A stretch of DNA of 18,331 nucleotides from positions 1 through 18,331 of the forward strand of contig DAOUMU010000074.1 in the NCBI GenBank assembly GCA_034409055.1, read 5' to 3'. The notes below the pieces were generated by a model. The model was not told where the DNA came from, searched no databases, and saw nothing but the letters and a program-made list of their open reading frames with translations. The position numbers and the translations under genes are program-made. Shown one piece after another: positions 7,347-14,891 of the stretch; within the stretch, counting starts at the first letter, position 1, and every line of letters begins with the position of its first letter. Source of the DNA: DAOUMU01 sp034409055. GTDB taxonomy: Bacteria; Chloroflexota; Anaerolineae; 4572-78; J111.

Positions 7347-8429
7347 ATGCTTAAAAAATTCGGCAATTTGTTTCAATCTAAAGCCCAAAAGCCTTACAAA
7401 CTGTTCCAGATTGAACCTTCCCTGGAATGTAACCTGGAATGTGTCATGTGTCCCTGGACGGAATTGCGGCCCGACGTGGCCCAAATGACCAAAGACACTT
7501 TTGCCCATATTGCCACTTACTTACCTTTGACAGAGGGGGTGGATTTCACCGGCGGCGGTGAGCCAACGACCCATCCCCATCTACCCGCTATGGTTCGGGT
7601 GGCCAAAGAGGCCGGTTGCGAGGTGGGTTTCAGTACCAACGGGACACTCCTGGATCGTAGCCTGGCTGAGACGCTGGTCTCCCTGGGCCAGGATTGGATA
7701 TCCTTTTCTGTTGACGGGGCCACTGCTGAAACCTACGAACGCATCCGGCAGGGAGCCCAATTTGACACGGTCGTATCGAATATTGAAATCCTGCACGAAA
7801 TCAAAGTCACCCGTCGTAGCCAGACGCCCAAGATGCTGATGGTTTTCGTGATGATGCGCGAAAACTTTCACGAACTACTGACCTACGTAGACCTGGCCCA
7901 CGAACTGGGTGTCGAGCAGATCATCTTTAAAAACCTGGACGTGATCTTGAAAGACGGCGACGACGAGCGTCGCCTGTTTAGTCACGATGGTCCGCTCCTG
8001 GCCAACCTGGAACCTATGATCAATGAGGCCCAGAAGCGGGCCAAGAAACTGGGCCTGGGCCTGCGTCTGTATGCCATGCAACCTCAGGCACTGGCCATTT
8101 GCGAACACGATCCACTGCACAATCTTTTCTTCAACTGGGCCGGATACGTGTCGCCCTGCATTACCCTGTCCTATGCCGAAGACCGGGTTTTTAATGGCCA
8201 GCGACATTTTGTGCCCTGCCAACGCTTTGGCAACATCAACGACGAGTCTCTGGAGCAAATCTGGCAAAAAATGGCCTACCAGGAGTTCCGCCGGCCTTAT
8301 GAAATCCGAGTCCGCCTGGAACGCCAGGCCACCATCGACGTCCTTGTCGGTGGCGGGACGGACGAATCACCAGAAATACCGCCCGCGCCAGAGGGCTGTC
8401 GGACCTGTTACTATCTATATGGTATATAA
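7347..8429 (+). CDS. Radical SAM protein with SPASM-like C-terminal domain
   Basis: Fe4S4/S-adenosylmethionine enzyme, 360 residues. The cluster motif is CNLECVMC (CxxxCxxC) near residues 29-36, followed by FTGGGEPTTHP (the GGE motif that binds SAM), FSTNGTLLD and FSVDGATAETYERIR. These are all typical of the SPASM/twitch group. The C-terminal part has further cysteines in SPC, VPCQRFGNIN, and GCRTCYY, suiting one or two auxiliary clusters. Such proteins modify peptides or act as sulfatase- or cofactor-maturing enzymes. No small precursor peptide is evident nearby, so the substrate is unknown. The start ATG at 7347 has AGG about eight bases upstream. Confidence 0.9.
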   Translation: MLKKFGNLFQSKAQKPYKLFQIEPSLECNLECVMCPWTELRPDVAQMTKDTFAHIATYLPLTEGVDFTGGGEPTTHPHLPAMVRVAKEAGCEVGFSTNGTLLDRSLAETLVSLGQDWISFSVDGATAETYERIRQGAQFDTVVSNIEILHEIKVTRRSQTPKMLMVFVMMRENFHELLTYVDLAHELGVEQIIFKNLDVILKDGDDERRLFSHDGPLLANLEPMINEAQKRAKKLGLGLRLYAMQPQALAICEHDPLHNLFFNWAGYVSPCITLSYAEDRVFNGQRHFVPCQRFGNINDESLEQIWQKMAYQEFRRPYEIRVRLERQATIDVLVGGGTDESPEIPPAPEGCRTCYYLYGI

Positions 8430-8741
8430 AATCCATCAAACCAGAATTTGGCTTGCCAGCGGGGCAAAAAGGAATTTCCGCTTGATGTCGCTAGCCAACT
8501 CGTGAAACGTAAAACGTGAAGCGTAATGATTTATCTATGGCTTGATTTTTCGTCACTGGCCCTGTGGGTTTACGCTTTACAGTGTTACCCCACCACCTTT
8601 GCGCAATCCGCGAGAATTATGGAGTCCAAAGTGCATTTTGGACTCCATATCTACGGTTTGACCGCGCTATGTTTTACGTGGTTGGATGCTTTATGGGATT
8701 GTCTCACCGGAAGCTGCTTTTTCATTGCTAATTCTGGTTCT
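8430..8741. repeat. Gap of about 310 bases with tandem heptamers and a strong palindrome
   Basis: Four tandem 7-base units of the form CGTRAAR lie at 8501-8528. A perfect 12-bp inverted repeat (ATGGAGTCCAAA, loop GTGCAT) spans 8619-8648. A frame is open from 8526 into the next gene, but it runs straight through the palindrome and has no ribosome site, so I take it as non-coding. The palindrome has no U-run and is not a standard terminator. Confidence 0.6.
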
Positions 8742-9269
8742 ATGAAATACTTCCAAAATCTGGCCGTGTTGCTCAAGTCTGTGATACCCCTCTGCTGGAT
8801 ACTTATCATCTTGGCGGGGTGTCGCTCGATTTCGATGATAAATGTTCCGCCCAGGCCTACACCTGCCCCGTTGCACGTAACCATTACCGGGCTGGTGGAT
8901 AACCCGTTGACCTTAACGGCTGACAATATTGGGGATTTTCCGCAATATGAACGGGCCTCGATAATGGTTTGTCCAGATGGAACGTATGAAACGGAAGAGG
9001 CAACCTGGCAAGGCGTGCTGCTATCCGATTTATTCGAGGCAGCGCAGAACCGGCCCGAAGCACGGAAATTCACCGTTTACTCGGATTTTGATGGCTACAA
9101 GCAGACCTTCAAATTGAGCGAGTTAGAGCAAACAGACAAATTTCTGGCCATTAGCAAAGATGACCGACCGATGACATTTGAAGAGGGTGGTCCCGCCCGA
9201 ATTGTGGCCCACGAGGAATGGGGTTTCAGATGGGTGCGCTGGGTCAGTCGGATTGAAGTCACAGAATAG
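8742..9269 (+). CDS. Small lipoprotein with a sulfite-oxidase-type molybdopterin fold
   Basis: From ATG 8742 the protein has 175 residues and begins with a lipoprotein signal: MKYF, a hydrophobic core and lipobox LAGC with Cys 27. It is then likely anchored outside the membrane. Residues 45-175 resemble a short PF00174 (oxidoreductase molybdopterin-binding) domain: ITGLVDNPLTLT, a Cys in SIMVCPDGTYE (C77) where the family has its Mo ligand, ATWQGVLLSDLF, and a closing GFRWVRWVSRIEV. It is much shorter than sulfite oxidase or MsrP and lacks the dimerisation and heme domains. The Mo-binding role is inferred; it could be a domain that kept the fold but lost the cofactor. The ribosome site is poor. 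Confidence 0.75.
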   Translation: MKYFQNLAVLLKSVIPLCWILIILAGCRSISMINVPPRPTPAPLHVTITGLVDNPLTLTADNIGDFPQYERASIMVCPDGTYETEEATWQGVLLSDLFEAAQNRPEARKFTVYSDFDGYKQTFKLSELEQTDKFLAISKDDRPMTFEEGGPARIVAHEEWGFRWVRWVSRIEVTE

Positions 9270-9281
9270 CTACGATGTGTA

Positions 9282-9328
9282 GGATAAGCTTTAGCTTGTC
9301 CCGCCGTAGGACAAACTAAAGTTCGTCT
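9282..9328. repeat. Hairpin doublet of a second palindrome family
   Basis: GGATAAGC-TTTA-GCTTGTCC (9282-9301) is followed after seven bases by GGACAAAC-TAAA-GTTCGTCT (9309-9328). Both are preceded by GTA. The centres TTTA and TAAA are reverse complements, the same paired design as in the 6609-6680 cluster but with other bases. It lies between the molybdopterin lipoprotein and the HEAT-repeat gene. Confidence 0.6.
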
Positions 9329-9358
9329 CACAAGAGTGTTTTCGGGGCAGAGGCATGT

Positions 9359-10018
9359 ATGAAAGAAAAATTACGCACCTTATTAGTTAACGAGGATTAC
9401 CAGGCCATCGTCGAGTTGGCTGGACGCCAAAGGCGGGTTTTAAGTTTTCTCACCGCTCTTACTTACGACATGGACCCCCTGATAAGCTGGCGCGCCGTCG
9501 AGGCCATTGGCCTGACCGCCGGCCGTATCTCTGATGACGACCCCGAATATGTGCGGGTTCATCTGCGTCGTTTCCAGTGGTTGCTCAACGACGAGTCGGG
9601 CGGCATTGGTTGGCGTGCCCCGGAGGCGATGGGTGAAATCGTCCGTAACCGGCCGAAGCGATTCGCAGCGTTCGTGCCTATTGTCATCTCCCTGCTCGAT
9701 ATGGAAGAAGAGGACGTCATCCGTTTTCGGCCCGGGATTCTATGGGCCATTGGCCGGCTGGGACAGGTCATACCGGCAGAGGCGGTCCAATCGGTCATTC
9801 CATGGATTATTCCCTGCCTCGATGATCCCAACCCGCAAACCCGTGGTCTGGCTGCCTGGTGCCTGGGACAACTGGACGCCGCCGAACACCTGTCCCAGCG
9901 CGATACTCTCCTAAAGGATGAAGACCTCGTTGACTTTTATACCGGGGGGCAACTTGCTCGTAAAAGCGTGAACCAACTGGTCTCTGAAGCGTTAGAACCA
10001 GAGCCATCAGACGCGTAG
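9359..10018 (+). CDS. HEAT-repeat protein, resembles the DVU0298 family
   Basis: A soluble all-helical protein of 219 residues made of HEAT-like repeats. Recognisable blocks are DPLISWRAVEAIG, WLLNDESGGIGWRAPEAMGEI, FRPGILWAIGRLGQV and PNPQTRGLAAWCLGQL. The NDESGGIGW.PEAMGEI block matches what I remember of Desulfovibrio DVU0298 and relatives, which occur in sulfate reducers and other anaerobes; that link is from memory. The role is unknown. HEAT repeats usually serve as a protein-binding scaffold, and some relatives in lyase or cofactor systems act as assembly factors. The start ATG at 9359 has no clear ribosome site. Confidence 0.8.
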   Translation: MKEKLRTLLVNEDYQAIVELAGRQRRVLSFLTALTYDMDPLISWRAVEAIGLTAGRISDDDPEYVRVHLRRFQWLLNDESGGIGWRAPEAMGEIVRNRPKRFAAFVPIVISLLDMEEEDVIRFRPGILWAIGRLGQVIPAEAVQSVIPWIIPCLDDPNPQTRGLAAWCLGQLDAAEHLSQRDTLLKDEDLVDFYTGGQLARKSVNQLVSEALEPEPSDA

Positions 10019-10060
10019 AAACGAAGCGGACGAGATCTTTTCAAGATGAGGGAAAGTGAT

Positions 10061-10960
10061 ATGGAACTATTATTCGCTCCGGTTGGAACCAGGTTAAAGG
10101 GTAAAAAGGGGCAATATCTGATTGTCAGTGAAGTGGCCCGGGGGGGGATGGGCGCCATCTACCGGGCCGAAGATCTCGAACATAATCGGATTGTGGCCAT
10201 TAAGGAGGCATGCCTGGATCCGGTGGCTTGTGAAGGCAAGCGTGACCAGATTCGGGAGCGCTTACTGCATGAGATGGAAGTACTCAGGCCGTTGGACCAT
10301 CCCAACATTCCGAAAATCTACGACCAGTTCTCCAGCAAGAACAACGAATACCTGGTCATGGAATTTATTGAAGGGCATACAGTCATGCAAATCCAGCAGA
10401 AAACGCTCCGTCAAGACCGTCTGTTGGAGGAAAGCCGGATATTGGGCTGGGCCATTCAGGTCCTGGAGGCCTTGAGTTACCTGCACCAACGTCCCAAGCC
10501 GATCATCCATCGCGATATCAAACCGGAAAATTTGATCTTAACGTCCGACGGACGGGTGATGCTGGTCGATTTCGGTTTGATGAAGCAGGTCGAACAACAA
10601 CTGGAAGAAAGTGGTCCTTTGATCCAAGCTGCCGGTACGATTGAATACGCCCCACCAGAACAGTATGCCGAAAGCGGCGGGCACACCGACGCCCGGAGCG
10701 ATATCTACAGCCTGGGAGCGACCTTTTACTATTTGCTGGCCGGCCGCCTGCCGCCCCGTTCGGTGGATCGCATGATGCCGATGTCCATCAACGTCACCAA
10801 AAAGCTGCCCTCCTTGCGCGAGATTAATTCGACCGTCTCCAAGCGGACGCAGCAGGTCATCGCCAAGGCCATGGAGATCGATCCCGAACAACGATACCAG
10901 TCGGCTTCCCAGATGCGCCAGGCCATCTGTCCGCGTCGTGGCTTCATCCTGTTGCCCTTT
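10061..10960 (+). CDS. Cytoplasmic Ser/Thr protein kinase (Hanks type)
   Basis: A 299-residue kinase, apparently with no extra domain. From ATG 10061 the landmarks are a glycine loop ARGGMGAIY (26-34), VAIKEA with K48, Glu 71 in helix C, the catalytic loop HRDIKPEN (150-157), DFG at 170-172, and the activation-segment end APPE (197-200), followed by DARSDIYSLGATFY and PEQRYQSASQMR. All key residues are present. There is no membrane helix or PASTA domain, unlike PknB. ATG 10061 is preferred over 10046 because GAGGG lies nine bases upstream. The next gene, an L,D-transpeptidase, starts 23 bases downstream, which suggests an operon and possible control of wall synthesis by phosphorylation. Stop codon included at 10961-10963. 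Confidence 0.92.
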
Positions 10961-10986
10961 TAGCCTGTAACAAAACGAATGGCTCG

Positions 10987-12642
10987 ATGACTAAAAACAA
11001 CACCCCCCTCCAACAAAATTCATCATTACCACCGACCGTCCCGGTTAACCGTCCAGCCCCGGGCCACGATGCCCCCCAAACAGAAAATGCCCAACCACAA
11101 ATGTGGGCATACTGGCCGCAACCACAACCAAAGCCACACCGACCAAAGTGGTGGCAGCCCTGGAGCTTCTTCTTGTTGGGCTGGGTTTTGGTCATCCCGG
11201 TTGTCGTCGTGGCCGTGGTTATCATGGCCTTGGTTTACCTCTATCGGAGCGAGCTAATTATGCCCGGTGTCCAGAGCTTGGGCCTTGAGTTGGGGAGGCA
11301 CTCTACCGTTGAGGCCGCTGCCCTGATGCAGCAGCGTTGGCAGGAACAGCAAATCGTGCTGGATGCCGGTCATACCACCTGGACCGTCACGCCAGAAACG
11401 TTAGGTCTGACCCTGGATGCCACGGCCACGGCCCAACTGGCCCACCGGCAAGGCCGGTCGCTGGCCACCCTGAGAGAGCTAATCAAGGCCAGAGGCCAGG
11501 TCGAGATTGCGCCTGTCTGGCAGATCGATCCCACCCTGGCCGAAGCCAATTTACGGAAATTAGCCCCCCAGTTTGATATATCTCCCGTAGAGGCTGGCCT
11601 GCGCATCGTAGCCGGCCGGGCGGAGGCAACCCCAGCCGTTACCGGACGCACCCTGGACGTGGCCGCCACAGTGGCTCGACTGGCCCAAAATCCAGCCCAG
11701 ATTATCAACGACCACCGTTTGAGCCTGGTCATGGTAACCACGGAACCGACCCTGACCGATGTGAGCGCACCCGTCGCCCAGGCCAATCAACTGTTAGCCA
11801 ATAGGCTCGCCATCTCTGCCTATGACCCGATGACCGATGAAACCGTCCAATGGACCGTTGAACCGGACGAATGGGGCCGGTGGTTGTTATTGGGCGTCGA
11901 TCCCAAGGACCCAACCCGACTCGACTGGGCCTTGGACTCGACGAATACACGGACGTTTCTGACAGAGCAGTCAGCAACGCTTGGCCCGGAGCGTTATCTG
12001 AATTTGGACGAGGCCGTTACAGCCGTGGCCACGGCCATTACTACTCAGAATTGGCCGGTACGCCTGCCGATTTATCACCACGAGCAGCAGCACATTGTCA
12101 AACCCGGCGAAACCTTCTCCAGTATCGGCTATGACTACGGTATCCCCTACCCCTGGATTCAGCAGGCCAACCCCACCCTGGCAGACTCCCTCTCCCCCGG
12201 TCAGGTTTTGACTATTCCTTCGCCGGACGTTCTGCTGCCACTGCCGGTGGTCGAAAATAAACGGATTGTGGTCAGCCTCAGTCAGCAGACAATGTGGGCC
12301 TATGAGAATGGCACGATCAAGTGGGAGTGGCCGGTCAGTACGGGCATTACCTCCAGCCCCACCGCGCCGGGTGTGTTCCAGGTACAAACCCACGAACCCA
12401 ATGCCTATGCGGCCAATTGGAACCTGTGGATGCCTCACTTTATGGGCATTTACCGGCCCGTGCCTACGGCTGATTTTATGAACGGCTTTCACGGATTTCC
12501 GACCCGCTATGGCTCTCACTTGCTGTGGACCAACGACTTGGGCCATCCGGTCACCTACGGCTGCATCCTGATCAGTTCCGAGAATGCCGCCACCCTTTAT
12601 AACTGGGCCGAAGCCGGGGTGGTGGTCGAAGTTCAGAAGTAG
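10987..12642 (+). CDS. Membrane-anchored L,D-transpeptidase with LysM domain
   Basis: A wall cross-linking enzyme of 551 residues. A Pro/Gln-rich cytoplasmic head (1-55) is followed by one membrane helix (about 60-86), two tandem alpha/beta segments of the VanW-associated putative peptidoglycan-binding type (about 95-365), a LysM domain (HIVKPGETFSSIGYDYGIP, 369-412) and a YkuD catalytic domain (424-550). The active site reads NGFHGFP and then TYGCILIS with catalytic C526; most relatives have SHGCI or SxGCI. Activity is 3-3 cross-linking or linking proteins to the wall. It follows the kinase gene by 23 bases. The stop codon overlaps the first palindrome of cluster B. Confidence 0.9.
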   Translation: MTKNNTPLQQNSSLPPTVPVNRPAPGHDAPQTENAQPQMWAYWPQPQPKPHRPKWWQPWSFFLLGWVLVIPVVVVAVVIMALVYLYRSELIMPGVQSLGLELGRHSTVEAAALMQQRWQEQQIVLDAGHTTWTVTPETLGLTLDATATAQLAHRQGRSLATLRELIKARGQVEIAPVWQIDPTLAEANLRKLAPQFDISPVEAGLRIVAGRAEATPAVTGRTLDVAATVARLAQNPAQIINDHRLSLVMVTTEPTLTDVSAPVAQANQLLANRLAISAYDPMTDETVQWTVEPDEWGRWLLLGVDPKDPTRLDWALDSTNTRTFLTEQSATLGPERYLNLDEAVTAVATAITTQNWPVRLPIYHHEQQHIVKPGETFSSIGYDYGIPYPWIQQANPTLADSLSPGQVLTIPSPDVLLPLPVVENKRIVVSLSQQTMWAYENGTIKWEWPVSTGITSSPTAPGVFQVQTHEPNAYAANWNLWMPHFMGIYRPVPTADFMNGFHGFPTRYGSHLLWTNDLGHPVTYGCILISSENAATLYNWAEAGVVVEVQK

Positions 12643-12744
12643 CAACGGCATGGGGATGCCGTTGCCACGGAAATAAGGGTAGGCGGGGCATCCCCATGCC
12701 CCGCCATGGAAATTATCGTAGGCGGGGCATCCCCATGCCCCGCC
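12642..12744. repeat. Palindrome cluster B: three hairpins after the L,D-transpeptidase gene
   Basis: Hairpins lie at 12642-12665 (GCAACGGCAT stem, loop GGGG), 12682-12705 and 12721-12744 (both GGCGGGGCAT stem, loop CCCC). Each has a perfect 10-bp stem. The last two, with preceding GTA, are direct repeats 39 bases apart. The first has the inverted core and a different outer stem, but is still fully paired. They may end transcription before the next gene (start 12780). Confidence 0.85.
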
Positions 12745-12779
12745 AGACAGATCGTAATTTTTTAACAGGAGACTAGACA

Positions 12780-13766
12780 ATGCTCACAGACCGTTTTCAG
12801 CGCGTTTCCCTGGCTTATTTGCCAACCCCCCTGGAAGAAATGCCCCGCTTGCGCCAGGCCCTGGGCGAAGGGCCACGGTTACTTATCAAGCGGGACGACC
12901 AGACCGGTCTGGCTACCGGTGGTAATAAAACGCGCAAATTAGAATTTGTGGTGGCCGATGCGCTGGCCCAAGGAGCAGATACCCTGGTCACGGTCGGCGG
13001 ACCCCAATCGAACCATTGCCGGCAGACGGCTGCGGCGGCGGCCAAGCTGGGTTTACGCTGTGTCCTGATCCTGCGCGGGGAGCCACTGCCCCAGGCAGCC
13101 TGGCAGGGCAACTTACTCCTCGATGCCTTACTCGACGCAGAGGTACGTTGGATCAGCGACCAGGCTTGGGAGGCGGCCCTGACCGAGACCACAGCCGCGC
13201 TCCGAGCCGAGGGAGCACGACCTTATGTCATTCCGTTGGGCGCTTCGGTCCCTCTGGGTGCGGTGGGATATGTGGCTGCCGTGGAGGAATTGGCCGGGCA
13301 GTTGGCCGAATGGGACACGGACGTAGACCGGATTGTGTTTCCCTCTGGTTCGGCCGGAACGCACGCCGGTTTGTTGGTGGGCGTTAAAGGGCTGAATCTG
13401 AAAGCGCGGGTGGAGGGTTTCTATGTCGCCAACGAAGCCGGCTTTCTGGACAAGGTCAAGAGCTTGGCGGCAGACACGGTGACTCACCTGGGTTTGAGCC
13501 TGCCCCTGGCCGAAGCGGATTTTATCCTGCACGACACCTATGGCCGTCCCGGTTATGGGGTCATCACTGAAGCCGAACGAGAGGCCATCCACTTATTAGC
13601 CCGGACCGAAGGTATCATCGTCGACCCGGTTTACACCGGGCGGACCCTGGCCGGCCTGATCGACCTGGTGCGCCGGCAGGTCTATGCCCCCACCGAAACC
13701 GTCCTCTTCTGGCACACCGGCGGGGTGGCCGGTCTCTTTGCCCGGGCGAGCGAGGTGTTGGGCTAG
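12780..13766 (+). CDS. D-cysteine desulfhydrase / ACC deaminase family PLP enzyme
   Basis: A fold-type II pyridoxal-phosphate enzyme of 328 residues. The PLP lysine is K50 in GGNKTRKLE; PQSNHCRQTAAAAAKLG (75-91) and the phosphate loop SGSAGTHAGL are seen, followed by DPVYTGRTLAGLIDLV and FWHTGG near the C-terminus. The pattern agrees best with DcyD, which splits D-cysteine into pyruvate, ammonia and H2S, rather than with true ACC deaminase. Confidence in the family is high; the substrate (D-cysteine, L-cysteate-like compounds or ACC) is less certain. Start ATG 12780 has AGGAG eight bases upstream. It lies between two palindrome clusters and looks like a single-gene unit. Confidence 0.9.
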   Translation: MLTDRFQRVSLAYLPTPLEEMPRLRQALGEGPRLLIKRDDQTGLATGGNKTRKLEFVVADALAQGADTLVTVGGPQSNHCRQTAAAAAKLGLRCVLILRGEPLPQAAWQGNLLLDALLDAEVRWISDQAWEAALTETTAALRAEGARPYVIPLGASVPLGAVGYVAAVEELAGQLAEWDTDVDRIVFPSGSAGTHAGLLVGVKGLNLKARVEGFYVANEAGFLDKVKSLAADTVTHLGLSLPLAEADFILHDTYGRPGYGVITEAEREAIHLLARTEGIIVDPVYTGRTLAGLIDLVRRQVYAPTETVLFWHTGGVAGLFARASEVLG

Positions 13767-13787
13767 CATTCAGGGCACAACCGTAGT

Positions 13788-13910
13788 TGGCGCATCCCCA
13801 TGCGTCAGCGGCAAGGCATGGGGATGCCTTGCCTACTCAGCACAAAACGTAGAGGGGGCATCCCTATGCCCCGCTCAGTACAAAACGTAGAGGGGGCATC
13901 CCTATGCCCC
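13788..13910. repeat. Palindrome cluster C: four hairpins, two in a 38-base tandem repeat
   Basis: Hairpins lie at 13788-13807 (TGGCGCAT stem with one G-U pair, loop CCCC), 13810-13833 (GGCAAGGCAT, loop GGGG), 13855-13872 and 13893-13910 (both GGGGCAT, loop CCCT). The last two belong to a 38-base unit present twice in tandem (13836-13873 and 13874-13911) that differs at one base. All share the core GCATCCC(C/T)ATGC in one or the other direction. Confidence 0.85.
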
Positions 13911-13981
13911 GCAAACTTCGAAAGCCACAATTCCAAGGCGGAGTTGCTCTGCATAGAGATTCTTCGGCCTATGGCCTCAGA

Positions 13982-14890
13982 ATGAGTTGGTATCAACGCA
14001 TACGTAACCGGATATTGGGTTCATCAAACACCCATCAGATATTTACCCTGTCGATCTTGCTCGTCTTTGTGCTTGGGCTGTCCGGTTGCTACCCCACCCC
14101 ACAACCAACTCCTCTGGTCGATTCAGCAGAGACAGGGACACGCTCCCCCCCCACCCTTACCCCTCAACCCGCGACGATGGTTGAGCCAAGGCCAAGCCCA
14201 CCACCAACCACGCCTTCCCCCATCCCGAGCCCCATACCCAGGCCCGGCTTGCCGCCCGTTGAACCCAGCCTCATCACGCACGGCGACCGCTCTCGGCCCT
14301 ACATTGCCCTCACCTTCGATGCCTGCCAAACCGCCGACCATCCGGCCGGCTACGATGCAGCCATCATTAAAATCCTGACCGAAACCGAGACGCCGGCCAC
14401 CCTGTTTCTGGGCGGGCTGTGGATGCAGTCCCATCCGGCCCAGACTCAAACCCTGGCCGCCAATCCCCTGTTCGAGTTGGGCAACCATTCCTGGAGCCAC
14501 GCCGACTTTACCCGGCTCAGCCCCGAGGAAATGAGCAGCGAGATTTTACGCACTCAGGCTAAGATGTACGAACTGACCGGCCGGCAGCCAACCCTGTTTC
14601 GGTTTCCGTACGACGTTGGCCCGGACCAGGCCCTGGTTATGGTCGGCCAATACGGGCTGCGGGCGATCAGCGGAGATGTGGTCAGTGGTGATCCCGACCC
14701 CCGCCTCTCGGCCAGGGCCATCGTGCAGGCGGTCACCAGCCAGGCCGAGAACGGGTCGATTATCATTATGCACATGAACACCTGGGGCTGGCACACGGCC
14801 GAAGCCTTGCCCGCCGTGATCAGGCAACTCCGCGACAAAGGATATACCTTTGTCACCGTTTCCCAATTGCTGGGGTTGGGTCCGCCTTAA
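13982..14890 (+). CDS. Lipoprotein polysaccharide deacetylase (NodB-like)
   Basis: From ATG 13982 the protein has 302 residues. A basic head and hydrophobic core end in lipobox LSGC (Cys 36), so it should sit on the outer face of the membrane. A long Pro/Thr linker (about 38-98) follows. The NodB domain has TFDAC (D113; the second Asp of the usual TFDDG is replaced), the zinc motif HSWSH (H169 and H173), FRFPYD and GSIIIMHMN. The likely action is removal of acetyl groups from peptidoglycan or another surface glycan. An upstream in-frame ATG at 13904 lies inside a palindrome and is rejected. Its end is one base from the end of the convergent calpain-like gene. Confidence 0.88.
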   Translation: MSWYQRIRNRILGSSNTHQIFTLSILLVFVLGLSGCYPTPQPTPLVDSAETGTRSPPTLTPQPATMVEPRPSPPPTTPSPIPSPIPRPGLPPVEPSLITHGDRSRPYIALTFDACQTADHPAGYDAAIIKILTETETPATLFLGGLWMQSHPAQTQTLAANPLFELGNHSWSHADFTRLSPEEMSSEILRTQAKMYELTGRQPTLFRFPYDVGPDQALVMVGQYGLRAISGDVVSGDPDPRLSARAIVQAVTSQAENGSIIIMHMNTWGWHTAEALPAVIRQLRDKGYTFVTVSQLLGLGPP

Positions 14891-14891
14891 G

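Noticed and set aside
8526..8741. Upstream extension of the molybdopterin lipoprotein frame
   Set aside because: It passes through tandem heptamers and a perfect palindrome, has no ribosome site, and would bury the lipoprotein signal inside the protein.
11971..12780. Long open frame on the minus strand opposite the L,D-transpeptidase
   Set aside because: It mirrors the high-GC coding frame of a clearly recognisable enzyme and runs through palindromes; its translation has repeated CPAY stretches that come from those palindromes.
12642..13911. Clustered repeats considered as a CRISPR array
   Set aside because: Each repeat is a palindrome with irregular short spacing, and a protein gene lies between clusters; there are no equal-length unique spacers and no cas genes.
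13904..13981. Upstream ATG of the polysaccharide deacetylase frame
   Set aside because: It lies inside a palindrome of cluster C; the lipoprotein signal begins naturally at the ATG at 13982.
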